Position numbers and translations under genes: made by a program. This document shows, one piece after another, positions 9,101 to 14,278 of a stretch of 14,278 nt of DNA. The stretch's first letter is position 1, and each line of letters begins with the position of its first letter. The stretch covers positions 1 to 14,278 of the forward strand of contig MTKS01000020.1 of the NCBI GenBank assembly GCA_004028495.1, read 5' to 3'. The notes below the pieces were generated by a model. That model ran no database searches and was not told the origin of the DNA. It saw nothing but the letters and a program-made list of their open reading frames with translations. Source of the stretch: Candidatus Electrothrix marina (GTDB lineage Bacteria; Desulfobacterota; Desulfobulbia; Desulfobulbales; Desulfobulbaceae).

Positions 9101-10015
9101 ATAGACGATTTTAAATGTCTTGCTTATGGCCGTGTGCATGAATCCATCAGCGATGACGATCTTGCTGAACTCCTAAGAAAGATGCTCTCAAAGGAAAATG
9201 GTCTTGATGTTGTTATTGAAATCCTTAAGATGAGATTCTTTGAGCGGAAAAGAGACTATTCAGATAAGCTCATGAAATTGGCAAGGGATACTCTTTGTAA
9301 TTATCTATTTGAAATAAATAATGGCAGGAAGGTAATACATAATGATTACGACTTAACATGTATAGCCAGTGTAAGTCTCAGCGGGCCTGATGGAACTGAC
9401 GCAGCAAGAGAGGTAATCAAAAATCTTGCAAAGAAAATGTTTGATCAGCAGATTAACGAACCTGACCTACCAACTCTTCTTAATGTATTGGCAAAAAATC
9501 ATCCAGAATTATTTCTTGATTTTTTTCTTGGGGATGATCAGGTTCAAAAATACAAGAAGACATCGTTGTTTAACGATTATCATGGTGCTTCAATTGATCA
9601 AATACCGGATGATGTACTTCTGTTATGGTGCGCAGTTGATCCTGAATACCGTTTTCCACTGGTTGTGGCTGTCGCAACCTGTTTTTTCTCTGCAAAATCC
9701 TCCTCAAAAGAAACAAAAAAACTGAAATGGAACCCTGTCGTATACACCATTCTCGAACAGGCTCCGAATGTTGAGGATGTTCTCAAGCAGCTCGAAGATG
9801 TTATTCGACCAATGTCGTGGAGCGGTTTTTCGCAGGCAAATGTCTTGGAGCAAAGAGCTGCACTCTTACAGGAATTTTATGAGCATAAAAATGAGATTGT
9901 GCAGAATTGGGCCAAAAAGCAGTATGCTACTTTACAGAAAGAGATCAGACGTGCCAAAATATCCGATCAAGAATTAGTAGAGCAATTTCGTTTTCAAGAT
10001 GAACGATTTGAATAA
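6167..10015 (+). CDS. Large three-part protein: nuclease-like N-terminus, STAND NTPase, helical C-terminus (candidate antiphage NLR-like)
   Basis: A 1282-residue protein with no established name that I can give. Residues about 20-200 look like a PD-(D/E)XK endonuclease of the Mrr-like kind: Glu29 in the first helix, Asp56 in GGVDV, and Gln83-Val-Lys85 in VIQVK. Residues about 235-410 form a STAND-type NTPase: Walker A GLSGVGKT (259-266), Walker B LIIDN with Asp319, a sensor-like LLTVEYDVR (342-350) and GGNARIAL (394-401), which takes the place of the GxP motif. The remaining roughly 870 residues lack recognisable motifs and look alpha-helical, as expected for a repeat-type sensor. Effector-STAND-sensor order is that of Avs and other NLR-like antiphage proteins, so recognition of a phage product followed by DNA cleavage is a reasonable inference, not shown. 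A TTG lies directly before the ATG at 6167; AGGA at 6149-6152 suits either. It lies 80 bases after another NTPase-nuclease gene. Its 3' half is much more AT-rich than its 5' half. Confidence 0.8.
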   Translation: MTSLLEITGDDIAQLRDDDLRNLIGLLCEADYRSAGLPTRGIAWGGHQDAADGGVDVAYWGMLTEEIEPPSSAFVPRKHAVIQVKLPEMSASKIGKEMRPKPKDKILLKKHPKGILKQSIKDLIPHGGAYIIVSAKTDAAGVRLSERIEAMRDAVADDDPDGCLFVNFLDQGQVANWVRNHPALILWVRNKIGRALQGWRSYENWAHARGGIKEEYLLDDGLRLHDRTGTAGNVLSIQDGLLRLRSALSSPCSSVRLVGLSGVGKTRLIQALFDERIGEKQLNSTLAIYADISNSPLPEPGAMAEQLVALQSKVILIIDNCPPDLHRRLTEICTYPKSAVSLLTVEYDVRDDLPEETFVFKLEPASEEVVSKLIRKRFAHISHVDAQTIAEFSGGNARIALALANTVQCDEGLSGFRDNELFERLFWQTDRQKNENLLRSAEVCSLVYSFEGSDTTSEQSELQFLAFFADKSATDLYRDVAELKKRELVQSRSVWRAVLPQAIANWLAKRALASIPKDVLVQKFQGTSERLMKSFSRRLGYLHNCVEAVEIVEAWLEPDGWIGKHVSNLSDSDMAVFVNIAPVAPAKTLAAIERAAQETEEVFVRQQSIFVKLLHKLAYNPKLFERCTHLLCRVVLWERKDEESRNQESRDYLKSLFHLYWSGTHAPVEVRAKIIEGLIDSEDQDKQKLGLHLLEAALEARYFGAVQEFSFGARRRDYGYQPQTHENVTLWFEIFIDICVNLALSNHSLADKAEGTLSGKFEELWVRGGAYDALEKAARKIHAQKPWSEGWLAVRGIIRREKKTFTQESKDRLHSLGKHLEPVDLLEFARTYALSYHFDIYDNRAEEETRTVEIGIKLAQSLDVLNVFLPELVSAEYSRRLEHFGRGLAAGCSDRMELFQKLRSELAKTAHEKRQYAVFHGFLSSCAEHDFEVYDNLLDGIVKDDLMGEWLPILQTTSTIDQRGVERLHQALDIGKARIDDFKCLAYGRVHESISDDDLAELLRKMLSKENGLDVVIEILKMRFFERKRDYSDKLMKLARDTLCNYLFEINNGRKVIHNDYDLTCIASVSLSGPDGTDAAREVIKNLAKKMFDQQINEPDLPTLLNVLAKNHPELFLDFFLGDDQVQKYKKTSLFNDYHGASIDQIPDDVLLLWCAVDPEYRFPLVVAVATCFFSAKSSSKETKKLKWNPVVYTILEQAPNVEDVLKQLEDVIRPMSWSGFSQANVLEQRAALLQEFYEHKNEIVQNWAKKQYATLQKEIRRAKISDQELVEQFRFQDERFE

Positions 10016-10070
10016 AACCGTTTGTGTCTCAACGGCACAACAGCAAGAGCAGCGGTAACTACATGATTTC

Positions 10071-10099
10071 TTGCTAGAGCAGAAAGGAAATGTTATAAG
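10071..10099 (+). promoter_or_regulatory. Predicted sigma-70 promoter of glnS
   Basis: TTGCTA (10071-10076) is followed after exactly 17 bases by TATAAG (10094-10099). Transcription would begin near 10106, leaving a leader of about 100 bases before the glnS ATG. The rest of the 189-base gap after the STAND gene holds only a weak 5-bp stem (CCGTT/AACGG, 10018-10035) and no convincing terminator. Confidence 0.45.
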
Positions 10100-10204
10100 C
10101 GATTCAATCTTCTGTTATACAGATCCAAGAACTCAAAACCAGAGAAAAATCGATTCCTCCCTTGAATTTATTTTAAAAAACATTCCCTAAAACGACCTTA
10201 ACAT

Positions 10205-11899
10205 ATGAACACAAACACCCCCGATACCCCAGAAAAACCCCTAGACTTCATCCGCCAAATCATCGCCGAAGACCTCAAATCCGGCAAACACAGCAACATC
10301 GTCACCCGATTCCCGCCGGAGCCCAACGGCTTCCTCCACATCGGCCATGCCAAGTCCATCTGCTTGAACTTCGGCATTGCCAAGGAGAACAACGGGGTCT
10401 GTCATCTCCGCTTTGACGACACCAATCCAGGCAAGGAATCCACCGAATACGTGGACGCCATCCAGAAAGACGTGCGCTGGCTGGGCTTTGACTGGGGCGA
10501 GCATCTCCATTTTTCCTCAGATTATTTTGACCAACTCCACGACTTCGCGGTCCAGCTGATCAAGATGGGCAAGGCCTATGTCTGCCATCTCAACGCGGAG
10601 GATATGCGCGAATACCGGGGCACCCTGACCGAGCCAGGCAAAAACAGCCCGTACCGCGACCGCTCGGTGGAGGAGAACCTCGCTCTTTTTGCGCAAATGA
10701 AAAACGGCGAACTGGCCGAGGGCACCTGCTCCCTGCGGGCCAAGATCGACATGGCCTCGCCCAATATGATCATGCGCGACCCGGCCATCTACCGGATCAT
10801 GAACAAGCATCACCACCGCACCGGCGACACATGGTGCATCTACCCGATGTACGATTTCTGTCATTGCCTGTCGGATATGATTGAGCAGATCACCCACTCC
10901 ATCTGCACCCTGGAGTTTGAGAACAACCGGGCTGTCTACGACTGGGTCCTAGATACCCTGACCACGCCCTGCCGCCCGCGCCAGTATGAGTTTGCCCGCC
11001 TGAACATTAACTTCACCGTGATGAGCAAGCGCAAGCTTCTTCAATTGGTGGAGGAAAACCATGTGGACGGTTGGGATGATCCCCGGATGCTGACAATCTC
11101 CGGCCTGCGGCGGCGCGGCTACACGCCTGCCTCTATCCGTAATTTCTGCGAGACCATCGGGGTAGGCAAGCGTGATTCCTGGATCGACATGGGCGTGCTG
11201 GAAAATTCGGTGCGCGATGATCTGAATGTGCATGCGCCTAGAGTAATGGGTGTGCTTGACCCGCTCAAGATTGTGATCACCAATTACCCGGAAGAGCAGG
11301 AAGAAGAACTGGAAGCGCAGAATCATCCTCAGAACCCGGACATGGGCACTCGGATGATCCCTTTCAGCCGGGAGATCTATGTGGAACGGGATGATTATAT
11401 GGAGAACGCGCCCAGGAAATTCTTCCGCCTCAGTGAGGGCCGGGAAGTGCGCCTGCGCTACGCCTACCTGATCACCTGTGACAAGGCCATCAAGGATGAA
11501 AACGGCGAGATCGTTGAGCTGCACTGCACCTATGATCCCGAGACGCGAGGCGGCTCGGCCCCGGACGGACGCAAGGTCAAAGGGACTATCCACTGGGTTT
11601 CAGCCAAGCACGGCATCCCGGCAGAGGTTCGTCTCTATGATCGGCTCTTCAGCGTGGAGAATCCAGACTCGGACAAGGAAAAGGATTTTAAGGAATTCCT
11701 CAATCCTGACTCCTGCCAAGTGCTGGAGAACAGTATTCTGGAGCCGTATCTGGCCGATATCGCCTTGGAGGATCGGGTACAATTTGAGCGGCAGGGATAT
11801 TTCTGTTTGGACAGCAAGGAAAGCAGCCCGGAGAAACCGGTCTTTAACCGCATTGTTACCCTGCGGGATAGTTGGGCGAAGATGCAGAAAAAGGGATGA
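10205..11899 (+). CDS. glnS: Glutamine--tRNA ligase
   Basis: This class I synthetase attaches glutamine to tRNA-Gln in the cytoplasm. The 564-residue length fits the family (E. coli enzyme about 554). The N-terminal [14 protein letters not shown] holds the HIGH motif (residues 45-48), and VMSKRKL carries the KMSKS-equivalent MSKRK (273-277). Other family landmarks are RFDDTNP (69-75), GTCSLRAK (173-180) and YDFCHCLSD (216-224), and the C-terminal beta-barrel anticodon-binding region contains WVSAKHG. Presence of GlnRS implies direct charging, rather than sole use of the amidotransferase route. The ATG at 10205 lacks a clear Shine-Dalgarno sequence. The gene is strongly GC-rich compared with the AT-rich end of the preceding STAND gene. 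It is convergent with the following minus-strand gene and appears intact. Confidence 0.96.
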   Translation: MNTNTPDTPEKPLDFIRQIIAEDLKSGKHSNIVTRFPPEPNGFLHIGHAKSICLNFGIAKENNGVCHLRFDDTNPGKESTEYVDAIQKDVRWLGFDWGEHLHFSSDYFDQLHDFAVQLIKMGKAYVCHLNAEDMREYRGTLTEPGKNSPYRDRSVEENLALFAQMKNGELAEGTCSLRAKIDMASPNMIMRDPAIYRIMNKHHHRTGDTWCIYPMYDFCHCLSDMIEQITHSICTLEFENNRAVYDWVLDTLTTPCRPRQYEFARLNINFTVMSKRKLLQLVEENHVDGWDDPRMLTISGLRRRGYTPASIRNFCETIGVGKRDSWIDMGVLENSVRDDLNVHAPRVMGVLDPLKIVITNYPEEQEEELEAQNHPQNPDMGTRMIPFSREIYVERDDYMENAPRKFFRLSEGREVRLRYAYLITCDKAIKDENGEIVELHCTYDPETRGGSAPDGRKVKGTIHWVSAKHGIPAEVRLYDRLFSVENPDSDKEKDFKEFLNPDSCQVLENSILEPYLADIALEDRVQFERQGYFCLDSKESSPEKPVFNRIVTLRDSWAKMQKKG

Positions 11900-11915
11900 T
11901 GCAGCAATAACGGAA

Positions 11916-11954
11916 GCCCGGATCGAATGATTCCATAGAGTATTCTATCCGGGC
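11916..11954. terminator. Hairpin between convergent genes, possible bidirectional terminator
   Basis: GCCCGGAT (11916-11923) pairs perfectly with ATCCGGGC (11947-11954), and a further GAAT/ATTC pairing lies inside after one mismatch. It sits 16 bases past the glnS stop and 21 bases past the stop of the opposing minus-strand gene. Neither flank has a T run, so it may work with Rho or simply protect the 3' ends. Confidence 0.5.
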
Positions 11955-11975
11955 GACGTACAATCAGGCAGGGCG

Positions 11976-12266
11976 TTACTCCTTGAATTTGGCTGAAACA
12001 TCCTTGACAGCGTGCTTCAATGCCTCCCAGCCAGACTCGACCCCTTCCTTGACCGACTCCCATCGCTCCTCGTTGGTATTCCCGAGTTCAGCCAGTTTCG
12101 CCTTGCCCTCATCGACCTTCTCTTCTATTTCCTTAATATGATGGGTCAATTTCAGTTTCATATCTACTGACGCCCCGGATGCCTTTGCTTTGAGTTTGTC
12201 GATATCCGCCATTAATTCATCAAACCGGGCCTTCATTTTCTGCCGATACAGTTCCTTCTCACTCAT
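11976..12266 (-). CDS. Small coiled-coil protein, resembling the sll1863 stress-response family
   Basis: A 96-residue, highly charged, almost wholly helical protein with no signal peptide or membrane segment. Heptad-like spacing runs through residues 1-60 (Tyr7, Met11, Leu18, Ile22, Leu25 and on), and the C-terminus carries paired Trp residues in ERWESVKEG and SGWEALKHA. The pattern resembles small proteins annotated as 'sll1863 family stress response', whose molecular role is unknown; this is recognition from pattern only. The ATG at 12266 is well supported by AGGAGAGGATACA just upstream; the frame is open to 12392, but the extra 42 codons are not protein-like. A good promoter with an adjacent palindrome lies about 110 bases upstream, suggesting regulated expression. 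The gene converges on glnS. Confidence 0.7.
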   Translation of the reverse strand: MSEKELYRQKMKARFDELMADIDKLKAKASGASVDMKLKLTHHIKEIEEKVDEGKAKLAELGNTNEERWESVKEGVESGWEALKHAVKDVSAKFKE

Positions 12267-12283
12267 TGTATCCTCTCCTGCGG

Positions 12284-12343
12284 TTAAGATTTGGCACCGG
12301 ATTCGGCACCGCCCTTCATGAGTAATACGACAAACAGTCCCAA
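12284..12343 (-). CDS. Possible 19-residue hydrophobic leader ORF or remnant of a membrane protein gene
   Basis: Inside the predicted leader of the coiled-coil gene, a TTG codon at 12343 preceded by AAGGA at 7 bases opens a 19-codon frame reading LGLFVVLLMKGGAESGAKS and ending with TAA 17 bases before the next ATG. The same frame is open further upstream (about 14 more codons, including GWEGFL) but has no normal start codon there. It could be a translated leader peptide, a degraded small membrane protein gene, or chance. Low certainty. Confidence 0.2.
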   Translation of the reverse strand: MGLFVVLLMKGGAESGAKS

Positions 12344-12365
12344 GAGGAATCCTTCCCATCCCTGC

Positions 12366-12379
12366 CCTTGTATACAAGG
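12366..12379. promoter_or_regulatory. 14-bp perfect palindrome at the predicted start of transcription (operator candidate)
   Basis: CCTTGTATACAAGG is a perfect 14-bp palindrome beginning 3 bases downstream of the predicted -10 box of the coiled-coil gene, spanning the expected transcription start near 12376. That position is classic for a dimeric repressor. The cognate regulator is unknown. Confidence 0.5.
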
Positions 12380-12382
12380 AGC

Positions 12383-12411
12383 ATTCTACCACCTTGCTTA
12401 CACATAAACAA
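12383..12411 (-). promoter_or_regulatory. Predicted sigma-70 promoter of the coiled-coil stress-type gene
   Basis: On the minus strand, TTGTTT (12411-12406) and TAGAAT (12388-12383, five of six) are separated by 17 bases. The leader to the ATG at 12266 would be about 110 bases and would contain the small hydrophobic frame described separately. Confidence 0.5.
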
Positions 12412-12419
12412 CTGGAAAA

Positions 12420-12695
12420 ACAAAACTTTCCCCTTGAACGTAGGAATATACAGATCCCGGTGACCTAAGTGCTGCCAGACCTAAAGTATTTAAAATCATA
12501 CAAGACATTTAGCCTTAACAGGAGGAACAGCTTCGACATCGCTTGAAGCGGGATAGGTCCACTGCTGAATGCACGGGATGGAAACTTGGGCTCAGTCTGA
12601 TGAATATGAAGAAGAAAGGGAATCAGAAGGGAGACGGCAAGGACAATCTATACAGGAATTAATGATGGGGGAAGTTGAGAAGCCTTGGCAGACTC
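12420..12695. other. Gene-poor stretch, possibly a degenerate mobile-element fragment
   Basis: No convincing gene lies between the coiled-coil promoter and the hairpin after the cytochrome gene. The stretch has an AGGAGG sequence (12520-12525) not followed by a start codon, an imperfect stem GCTTC/GAAGC (12531-12550), and a purine-rich plus-strand segment from about 12570. A plus-strand ATG at 12569 opens 56 codons (to a TAG at 12737-12739) with many Glu, Arg and Gln residues, but it has no ribosome-binding site and an in-frame TGA directly before it. The style of the sequence recalls the region before the reverse transcriptase of group II introns, which is an unverified impression. Confidence 0.25.
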
Positions 12696-12719
12696 AAGGG
12701 CAGGCGAGTGCCTGCCCTT
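12696..12719. terminator. Strong hairpin downstream of the cytochrome c gene
   Basis: AAGGGCAGGC and GCCTGCCCTT form a perfect 10-bp stem with a 4-base loop, 46 bases past the cytochrome stop (minus strand). There is no following T run in that direction, so it may be a Rho-assisted or 3'-protecting structure, or a copy of a dispersed palindromic repeat. Confidence 0.5.
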
Positions 12720-12765
12720 CACTACTTTTGCGCACTTAGTTCAGATCAAGCGCGTCAAACACGTA

Positions 12766-13059
12766 TTATTCGCTTTCAGGAGCCCCTGCTGCGATCCATT
12801 CGACAACGTTATCAAGCTGATCTCCTAAGTCCTGTTTAGGCATAACCCCGGGCTTATCCGTATCCAGACCATCAACGATTGCAGCTTTAATGGCCTCAGG
12901 ATCCTTGTTTACCGCATCCGCAAACTTGGGAGCCATCGCACCGGAATGACAACCATTACAGCTCGCCGTCGCCGTTTTAGCAGCTTCTATATCAACCGCA
13001 AAAGCAGATCCGGCAACCAACAGAGACGCGGCAACAAGGCCAATTACAGATAACTTCAT
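12766..13059 (-). CDS. Small periplasmic monohaem cytochrome c
   Basis: A 97-residue protein that probably shuttles electrons in the periplasm. It has a typical Sec signal peptide (residues 1-21, ending AFA before VDI), one haem-binding motif CNGCH (34-38) giving the covalent attachment cysteines and the proximal histidine, and Met73 in GVMPKQ as the likely distal ligand, so a class I, c5/c553-like fold. The C-terminal helix VVEWIAAGA is also typical of the class. Mature size is about 76 residues. The ATG at 13059 follows AAGGAG at good spacing. It is preceded by a predicted promoter with a leader of about 170 bases and followed by a strong hairpin, so it is probably a single-gene transcript. 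Redox partners cannot be told from the window. Confidence 0.88.
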   Translation of the reverse strand: MKLSVIGLVAASLLVAGSAFAVDIEAAKTATASCNGCHSGAMAPKFADAVNKDPEAIKAAIVDGLDTDKPGVMPKQDLGDQLDNVVEWIAAGAPESE

Positions 13060-13230
13060 AAGTTTTCTCCTTAATGAAATAAGTTAAAACAGACTGTAAA
13101 ATAAATTGATACAGACTGCGATTAAGACCGAGCCGACCGCAACAGCACGCCTTGTTCAGAGGGCCGATTTCAGGCTCAACGTTCGGCTGCAGGGGCATAT
13201 AGAGTTGCAAGCAACACTTTAAATTATCTT
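13060..13230 (-). promoter_or_regulatory. Long (about 170-base) predicted 5' leader of the cytochrome c gene
   Basis: Given the promoter predicted at 13238-13266, the cytochrome mRNA would carry an untranslated leader of about 170 bases. The only structure I see is a short repeat ACAGACTG (13089-13096 and 13111-13118) and scattered GCCGA/TCGGC segments that could pair. No riboswitch class is recognised. Confidence 0.3.
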
Positions 13231-13237
13231 GTAAGAG

Positions 13238-13266
13238 ATTAAAATACATGTGCGGCATATCGTCAA
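13238..13266 (-). promoter_or_regulatory. Predicted sigma-70 promoter of the cytochrome c gene
   Basis: On the minus strand, TTGACG (13266-13261, five of six) and TTTAAT (13243-13238, five of six) are spaced by exactly 17 bases, the best promoter match in the window. Transcription would begin near 13231. Confidence 0.6.
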
Positions 13267-13477
13267 GAAAAAAAGAACAGCTTATTCGCATGAGTCAGGC
13301 GGTTGTTATAGCGGCTCCGCTTCAAGCGAATCGACGCTAACCAGCTGGTTAACCGTACTCATCCCAAAAAAGATAACAGCAGAGAAAAAATAGACGCGCA
13401 AAAAATATCCGCGAACATGCCGGAGATCTTGAGAAAGTAAACGGCCAAGATGTCGACAGCTTACGACAAAGGCACCC
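13267..13477. other. Intergenic stretch with a 14-bp palindrome
   Basis: Together with the cytochrome leader and promoter this makes up 418 bases without a gene. The clearest element is the perfect palindrome TAACCAGCTGGTTA at 13338-13351, about 72 bases upstream of the cytochrome -35 box; it could be an activator site. The minus-strand frame crossing here (to 13306) lacks a start and family-like sequence and is not called. Confidence 0.35.
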
Positions 13478-13759
13478 TTATGCCGCCGGACACAGATCCT
13501 GGCAAATGGCAAACAACAACAGCCACAGCTCCGCATACCTAGACTCCGGCACAATCAGCCTGACCAGCCCCTGTTTCGCATCCATTGTGGAGAGGACGGC
13601 CAGACCGTCGTAGCCTTCCAGCAGGAAGCGAAACAGAGCAATCCGATCAGGACGCACTCTGAGATAAAAGGTCTGCATACTATCATGCAGCAACCCTGTA
13701 GTAGGGGCAACGGCACGCCGTTCCCTTGGTGCCTCGCCCCCCTCACCTGTCGTCTCCAT
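13478..13759 (-). CDS. DUF4911-like small protein
   Basis: A 93-residue protein whose centre (YLRVRPDRIALFRFLLEGYDGLAVLST followed by a strand-turn-strand) matches the DUF4911 type of small protein found mainly in Desulfobacterota; function unknown. The ATG at 13759 overlaps the purB stop by one base (TGATG), which indicates translational coupling. An alternative start is the ATG at 13678, just before the conserved domain (MQTFYLRV), which would remove 27 poorly conserved residues; the longer form is kept because of the tight coupling. No signal peptide or membrane segment is seen. The pairing with purB suggests a shared transcript rather than a proven link to purine synthesis. Confidence 0.65.
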   Translation of the reverse strand: METTGEGGEAPRERRAVAPTTGLLHDSMQTFYLRVRPDRIALFRFLLEGYDGLAVLSTMDAKQGLVRLIVPESRYAELWLLLFAICQDLCPAA

Positions 13760-14278
13760 CACACCTTAAGCGAAGAATCTATCCCGCCGAGCTGATCCTG
13801 GTATTTCTCCAGCATCGGCCCCACCACCTCGTCCAGGAACTCATCGGTCTGCTCAGCAGCCCGGCCCGTGAATTCTTGGTAATTACCGATCATCGCTTCC
13901 AGCTCATTCAGGGCAAAAGGCACTCGTTCGTCATCAGCCAAACGGGTTAGGAGATCATTCTCCAAGCCCTGCTCTTTCACAGCCAAACCGGCTGCAACAG
14001 AATGCTCACGGATGACCTCATGCATATCCTGGCGGCTCTTGCCCTGCTCGACACAGGCCATGAGGATTTTCTCCGTGGACATAAAAGGTAATTCCGCCCG
14101 CAGATAGCGTTCCACCTGCTTGGGATAGACCACCATGTCGCTGGTGATATTCACGTACAGCTTGAGGATGGCATCGGTGAGAAGAAAGGCTTGGGCCATA
14201 TCCATCCGGCGGATGGCGGAGTCGTCCAAGGTACGCTCAAACCACTGATTGCCTGCGGTGGCGGCAAAATTGGCTGGC
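13759..14278 (-). CDS. purB: Adenylosuccinate lyase, C-terminal part (5' end beyond the window)
   Basis: Adenylosuccinate lyase performs two fumarate-releasing steps of purine synthesis: SAICAR to AICAR and adenylosuccinate to AMP. The visible 172 residues include the family-typical segment NQWFERTLDDSAIRR near the edge, then the helical domain and the C-terminal domain with VERYLRAELPFMSTEKILM and the HEVIREHS motif, ending in a tail of about 30 residues. The catalytic serine loop lies upstream of the visible part. The reading frame is open to the window end at 14278, so the gene is cut by the edge, not broken. It shares a TGATG overlap with the following DUF4911-like gene. Confidence 0.9.
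   Translation of the reverse strand, partial: PANFAATAGNQWFERTLDDSAIRRMDMAQAFLLTDAILKLYVNITSDMVVYPKQVERYLRAELPFMSTEKILMACVEQGKSRQDMHEVIREHSVAAGLAVKEQGLENDLLTRLADDERVPFALNELEAMIGNYQEFTGRAAEQTDEFLDEVVGPMLEKYQDQLGGIDSSLKV

Noticed and set aside
10018..10035. CCGTT/AACGG stem after the STAND gene as a terminator
   Set aside because: The stem is only 5 bp with an 8-base loop and no T run, so too weak to call.
10241..11593. Long reading frames antisense to glnS
   Set aside because: They are usual shadows of a GC-rich gene with strong third-position bias; glnS itself is certain.
12267..12392. Longer start for the coiled-coil protein
   Set aside because: A strong AGGAG site directly precedes the ATG at 12266, and the upstream codons cross the predicted promoter and palindrome.
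12992..13291. 99-codon minus-strand frame over the cytochrome start
   Set aside because: It overlaps the cytochrome signal-peptide region in another frame and crosses that gene's promoter; it is Cys-rich and not protein-like.
13306..13554. 82-codon minus-strand frame after the DUF4911-like gene
   Set aside because: Its first third is out-of-frame shadow of the DUF4911-like gene. The rest has one hydrophobic patch, but no start codon at a sensible place.

Overview
The window looks like a chromosomal segment of a Desulfobacterota bacterium, most likely the Desulfobulbales (the lineage of Desulfobulbus and the cable bacteria). This is inferred from gene content: a CooC-type ATPase with the CxC metal motif, a DUF445 membrane protein, a DUF4911-type small protein next to purB, a small periplasmic c-type cytochrome, and a DUF1703-type AAA/nuclease gene. 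I could not run a search, so the assignment is tentative.

Layout. Positions 1-2398 (minus strand) read cooC, then ftsE, then ftsX, the last cut by the window edge; ftsE and ftsX overlap by 4 bases. FtsE carries an unusual 77-residue low-complexity tail. A 348-base divergent region (2399-2746) holds a probable cooC promoter and a chain of three perfect hairpins typical of a dispersed intergenic repeat. Positions 2747-10015 (plus strand) carry a DUF445 membrane protein gene, an AAA-ATPase/PD-(D/E)XK protein gene 16 bases further on, and a 3.85-kb gene for a three-part protein: nuclease-like N-terminus, STAND-type NTPase, long helical C-terminus. Glutaminyl-tRNA synthetase (glnS) follows from its own predicted promoter.

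From 11976 to the end everything is on the minus strand: a small coiled-coil stress-type protein convergent with glnS, a regulatory and possibly degenerate region, a small monohaem cytochrome c with a probable promoter and long leader, a second gene-poor stretch, and a DUF4911-like gene translationally linked to the 3' end of purB (cut by the window edge).

Most genes are housekeeping. The accessory and most interesting part is 4365-10015, where two consecutive genes each join an NTPase to a nuclease-like domain. The 1282-residue protein has the architecture of bacterial NLR-like (Avs/STAND) antiphage proteins, and its DNA changes from GC-rich in the nuclease/NTPase half to strongly AT-rich in the helical half. 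I regard it as a candidate single-gene defence system that I cannot match to a named one. No tRNA, rRNA, CRISPR array or intact insertion sequence was recognised.
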